In this document: positions 61,715 through 64,000 of the stretch, piece by piece
Layout: every line of letters begins with the position of its first letter
Numbering within the stretch: the first letter of the stretch is position 1
Source of the DNA: Puteibacter caeruleilacunae
GTDB lineage: Bacteria > Bacteroidota > Bacteroidia > Bacteroidales > Prolixibacteraceae
DNA length: 64,000 nucleotides
Assembly (NCBI GenBank): GCA_005217565.1
Contig: SJCO01000008.1
Span: 62,001 to 126,000, forward strand
Direction: 5' to 3'
Translations under genes and position numbers: made by a program
Notes under the pieces: model-generated
What the model was told of the DNA's origin: nothing
Seen by the model: only the letters and a program-made list of their open reading frames with translations
Database searches by the model: none

Positions 61715-63931
61715 ATGATTATGAGAGAAATAAGATATCTGAATGTCAAGTTGATTGCCTGGGTATTTATTTTGAATATATTGATTGGCTATCCTTGTAT
61801 AGCTGGTAATTCTAATCCTGATGAGCATTCCCGAAAGGTGAAGGTGGCAGAAAAAGCGATTAACGATCTGGCATATGCGAAGGCAGTGCGCTTATTGGAG
61901 CCATTAAATCAGAAGCAGCTTTTAAATGACAATGAAAAAGCAATGCTGGCTTTATCATATCTTAAGATTAGTAAGGTTGTTGAGGCTTTAGGTGTATATG
62001 AATCGATATCAGAAGGTAGTTTGAAAGGTGTAGACCTTTTTTATTATGCGCAGGTATTAAAGTACAATGGTAAATACGCTGTGGCAGATGAGGTGATGGA
62101 TAAATATCTTGAGGATCACCTAAATGATAGTCGCGCTGTTCGTCAGCAACAAGCGATGTCGAAAATCAAGGATTTGCTTAAGGAAAAGAGATATGAGGTG
62201 TCGCCGGTGGAATTTAATTCTGCTCAAGCTGATTTTGGTGCAGTGGTATTTGAAGACCAGGTGCTGTTCACCTCTGATAGAGAAGTTGATATTGCTATCA
62301 AGAGAAAATATGCATGGAATGAACACCCTTACCTGAATGTGTTTTCAACCAAAGATAAGGAAGGAGAACAGGCTGATGTAGATTTATTTGCAGAGGAATT
62401 AAAATCGCACTTTCACGATGGTCCATTGTCGATAAGACCTGATGGTCGACAGTTGCTGCTTACACGAAGTAATATGGGGACAGTATTTCCTAAGTTGGAT
62501 GATCATGGAGTGAATCATTTGAAATTGCATATTGCTAATCGTGTTGCTGATGGTAGTTGGGGGCCGTTGACTGAGTTGGCATTTAATGGTGATGGATACT
62601 CTACTGCTCATGGTAGTTTCTCAGCAGATGGTAAAAGAATCTATTTTGCATCTGATCGTCTGGGTAGTATTGGTGGATCAGATATCTGGTATGTTGAGAA
62701 AAACGGAGACGACTGGTCGGAACCTGTGAATATGGGGACTGAGATCAATACTGAAGGAGATGAGATGTTTCCTGTAGTTCATAAGCAGAAATTGTATTTC
62801 ACATCGAACGGACATCTGGGATTGGGAGGTCTGGATTTGTTTGTCACTGCTTTAATTGATGAAAAGTATGTGGTGAAGAATTTAGGATATCCTATGAATA
62901 CCAATATGGACGACTTTGGGATCTTTATCCGTGAAGATGGACATGCTGGTTTTATTGCTTCAAACCGTGAAGGAGGTATGGGAGATGATGATATCTACCG
63001 TTTTACATTGTTAGAAGAAGAGGCTTTTGAGCGTAAGTTGGAGGCTACTTTACGTGAAAAGGGGAGTGGGGATTTGATTGAAGGATTAACGATCAGTGTT
63101 ACCAATGTTGATGGAAGTGAGCTTACTACACTTACTGCCGATGAGAATGGAAAGGTATCTTTAGTTGTACCGGATTCTGTGAAACGGGTTCGCTTCTCGG
63201 TGGTAGATGAGGCTTATCATCCTTTTAGCTGTGATATTGAACTGGGAGCTGAAGAAAATACTTGTGAGCTGGAGTTGATACCTTATACTGAGTATGGTAT
63301 CACAGGTACACTCTATGCAAATTCAGGAAGTAAACCTTTAGAAGGAGTTGAATTCCTTGTAAGCTCATCAGTTACTGATAGTCGCCAGTTTACATCTCAT
63401 AAAGACGGTAAGTTTACGGTAAGGTTAGAAGCTGATAAAGATTATGATATTGAGTTCTACAAAGATGAATATTTACCCTTAATCGTGCGCTATTCAACCA
63501 AGGGTAAGAAGCCTGGTATTGTTGATTTGAATGAGATTGTAGACCTTAATATGAAGGGATTGGAAGAGGAATTGGTTATTGAGGGTGAGATCTTGTACGA
63601 CTTTGATAAGAGCGATATTCGAAAAGATGCAACTGCAAAATTAGATCGTGTGGTTAACTTTTTGAAATGTAATCCGGATGTGGTTGTAAAGGTGTCTTCA
63701 CATACTGATGTTATTGGAACAGTAGAGTGGAATGATCACTTGGGTAGGCGACGTTCATCATCGGTAGCTGACTATTTGATGAGCAAAGGAATCGGTCGAA
63801 GTAGAATTAAGACTTATTCCTATGGCGAGTCAAAACCAAAGGTTAAAGTTGCTGGTGAAACCAAGGAGAATGAAAAGCAACATCAACCTAACCGTCGTTC
63901 AGAGATTGAGATCTTGAAGATTTCAGATTGA
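61715..63931 (+). CDS. OmpA-family lipoprotein-like protein with TPR, PD40 and CarboxypepD_reg domains
   Basis: A 738-residue exported protein (hydrophobic start VKLIAWVFILNILIGYPCIAG). Order: TPR-like helices (about 30-160), PD40/WD40-like propeller (about 175-445: LSIRPDGRQLLLTRSN, SFSADGKRIYFASDRLGSIGGSDIWYVEKNG), two carboxypeptidase-regulatory-like beta domains, and a C-terminal OmpA peptidoglycan-binding domain (LYDFDKSDIRKDATAKLDRVVNFLK; SSHTDVIGTVEWNDHLGRRRSSSVADYL; PNRRSEIEI). The same layout is seen in PorE, which links the T9SS to peptidoglycan. It follows PorP/SprF by 11 bases and ends the unit. Confidence 0.94.
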   Translation: MIMREIRYLNVKLIAWVFILNILIGYPCIAGNSNPDEHSRKVKVAEKAINDLAYAKAVRLLEPLNQKQLLNDNEKAMLALSYLKISKVVEALGVYESISEGSLKGVDLFYYAQVLKYNGKYAVADEVMDKYLEDHLNDSRAVRQQQAMSKIKDLLKEKRYEVSPVEFNSAQADFGAVVFEDQVLFTSDREVDIAIKRKYAWNEHPYLNVFSTKDKEGEQADVDLFAEELKSHFHDGPLSIRPDGRQLLLTRSNMGTVFPKLDDHGVNHLKLHIANRVADGSWGPLTELAFNGDGYSTAHGSFSADGKRIYFASDRLGSIGGSDIWYVEKNGDDWSEPVNMGTEINTEGDEMFPVVHKQKLYFTSNGHLGLGGLDLFVTALIDEKYVVKNLGYPMNTNMDDFGIFIREDGHAGFIASNREGGMGDDDIYRFTLLEEEAFERKLEATLREKGSGDLIEGLTISVTNVDGSELTTLTADENGKVSLVVPDSVKRVRFSVVDEAYHPFSCDIELGAEENTCELELIPYTEYGITGTLYANSGSKPLEGVEFLVSSSVTDSRQFTSHKDGKFTVRLEADKDYDIEFYKDEYLPLIVRYSTKGKKPGIVDLNEIVDLNMKGLEEELVIEGEILYDFDKSDIRKDATAKLDRVVNFLKCNPDVVVKVSSHTDVIGTVEWNDHLGRRRSSSVADYLMSKGIGRSRIKTYSYGESKPKVKVAGETKENEKQHQPNRRSEIEILKISD

Positions 63932-63957
63932 TAAGATTAAGAGATTATAGGATATAA

Positions 63958-63990
63958 AAAAACCTGAGGTGTAAGTCTCAGGTTTTTCTG
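63958..63990 (+). terminator. Rho-independent terminator of the adhesin operon
   Basis: AAAAACCTGAG (63958-63968) pairs with CTCAGGTTTTT (63977-63987) around 8 nt, followed by CTGTTTT. Confidence 0.9.
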
Positions 63991-64000
63991 TTTTATAGTG

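Overview
The window is AT-rich, gene-dense DNA from a member of the Bacteroidota, most likely a marine Bacteroidales/Marinilabiliales-type organism. The evidence is SusC/SusD pairs, a hybrid two-component (HTCS) regulator, TAnnTTTG promoter boxes instead of sigma70 boxes, type IX secretion genes (PorP/SprF, a gliding-motility C-terminal domain), the Bacteroidales-style nusB-DUF1573-yajC-ybbR-coaE block, and four S1-type sulfatases that point to sulfated, probably marine, polysaccharide. The genus cannot be fixed from sequence alone. No rRNA, tRNA or CRISPR array was seen.

Layout. 1-14115 (+): the end of a sulfated-glycan utilisation locus, with the SusC C-terminus, SusD, two surface lipoproteins (DUF5000 and DUF4998 types), three sulfatases and a GH2 glycosidase. 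14169-17771: three minus-strand 6-bladed beta-propeller genes bracketed by two identical 53-bp copies of a terminator-like hairpin. 17789-19731 (-): a HigB/HigA toxin-antitoxin pair, a decayed HigA end, and a DUF6266 protein fused to a second HigA-like domain. 20253-23096 (-): a secreted TPR-CHAT protease-like protein. 23097-23863: intergenic repeats.

23864-34560 (-): the most unusual region. A HzsA-related diheme lipoprotein, a YVTN/MauG-like diheme cytochrome and a secreted beta-propeller protein lie in line with an iron-dependent alcohol dehydrogenase, an atypical DeoC-family aldolase, an FGGY kinase and an unrecognised permease. A HTCS regulator (34792-38949) is divergent. The space between holds a near-consensus promoter for the cluster, and just upstream of it two 21-bp tandem direct repeats that look like the operator. 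My reading is a regulated system joining periplasmic heme redox chemistry to cytoplasmic catabolism of an unknown polyol or sugar.

38982-44902 (-): housekeeping genes (DnaJ/TerB, coaE, ybbR, yajC, DUF1573, nusB, rhomboid, threonine aldolase). 45507-48390: a thioredoxin-fold protein without CxxC, DUF4494, and a secreted protein with 35 consecutive Asp. 48761-53242 (+): a membrane-bound Reg_prop/AraC regulator without kinase, next to a fourth sulfatase. 53600-57252 (-): LytTR response regulator, LytS-type kinase, DUF6268 barrel and an anchored tyrosine phosphatase. 58055-63931 (+): T9SS adhesin, PorP/SprF and OmpA-family protein.

Across the window, short degenerate repeats with a 7-8 nt period recur in intergenic DNA. 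AATC-phased octamers sit directly before the start codons of five catabolic genes, and other 7/8-mer arrays follow stop codons. These are not explained by any gene feature.
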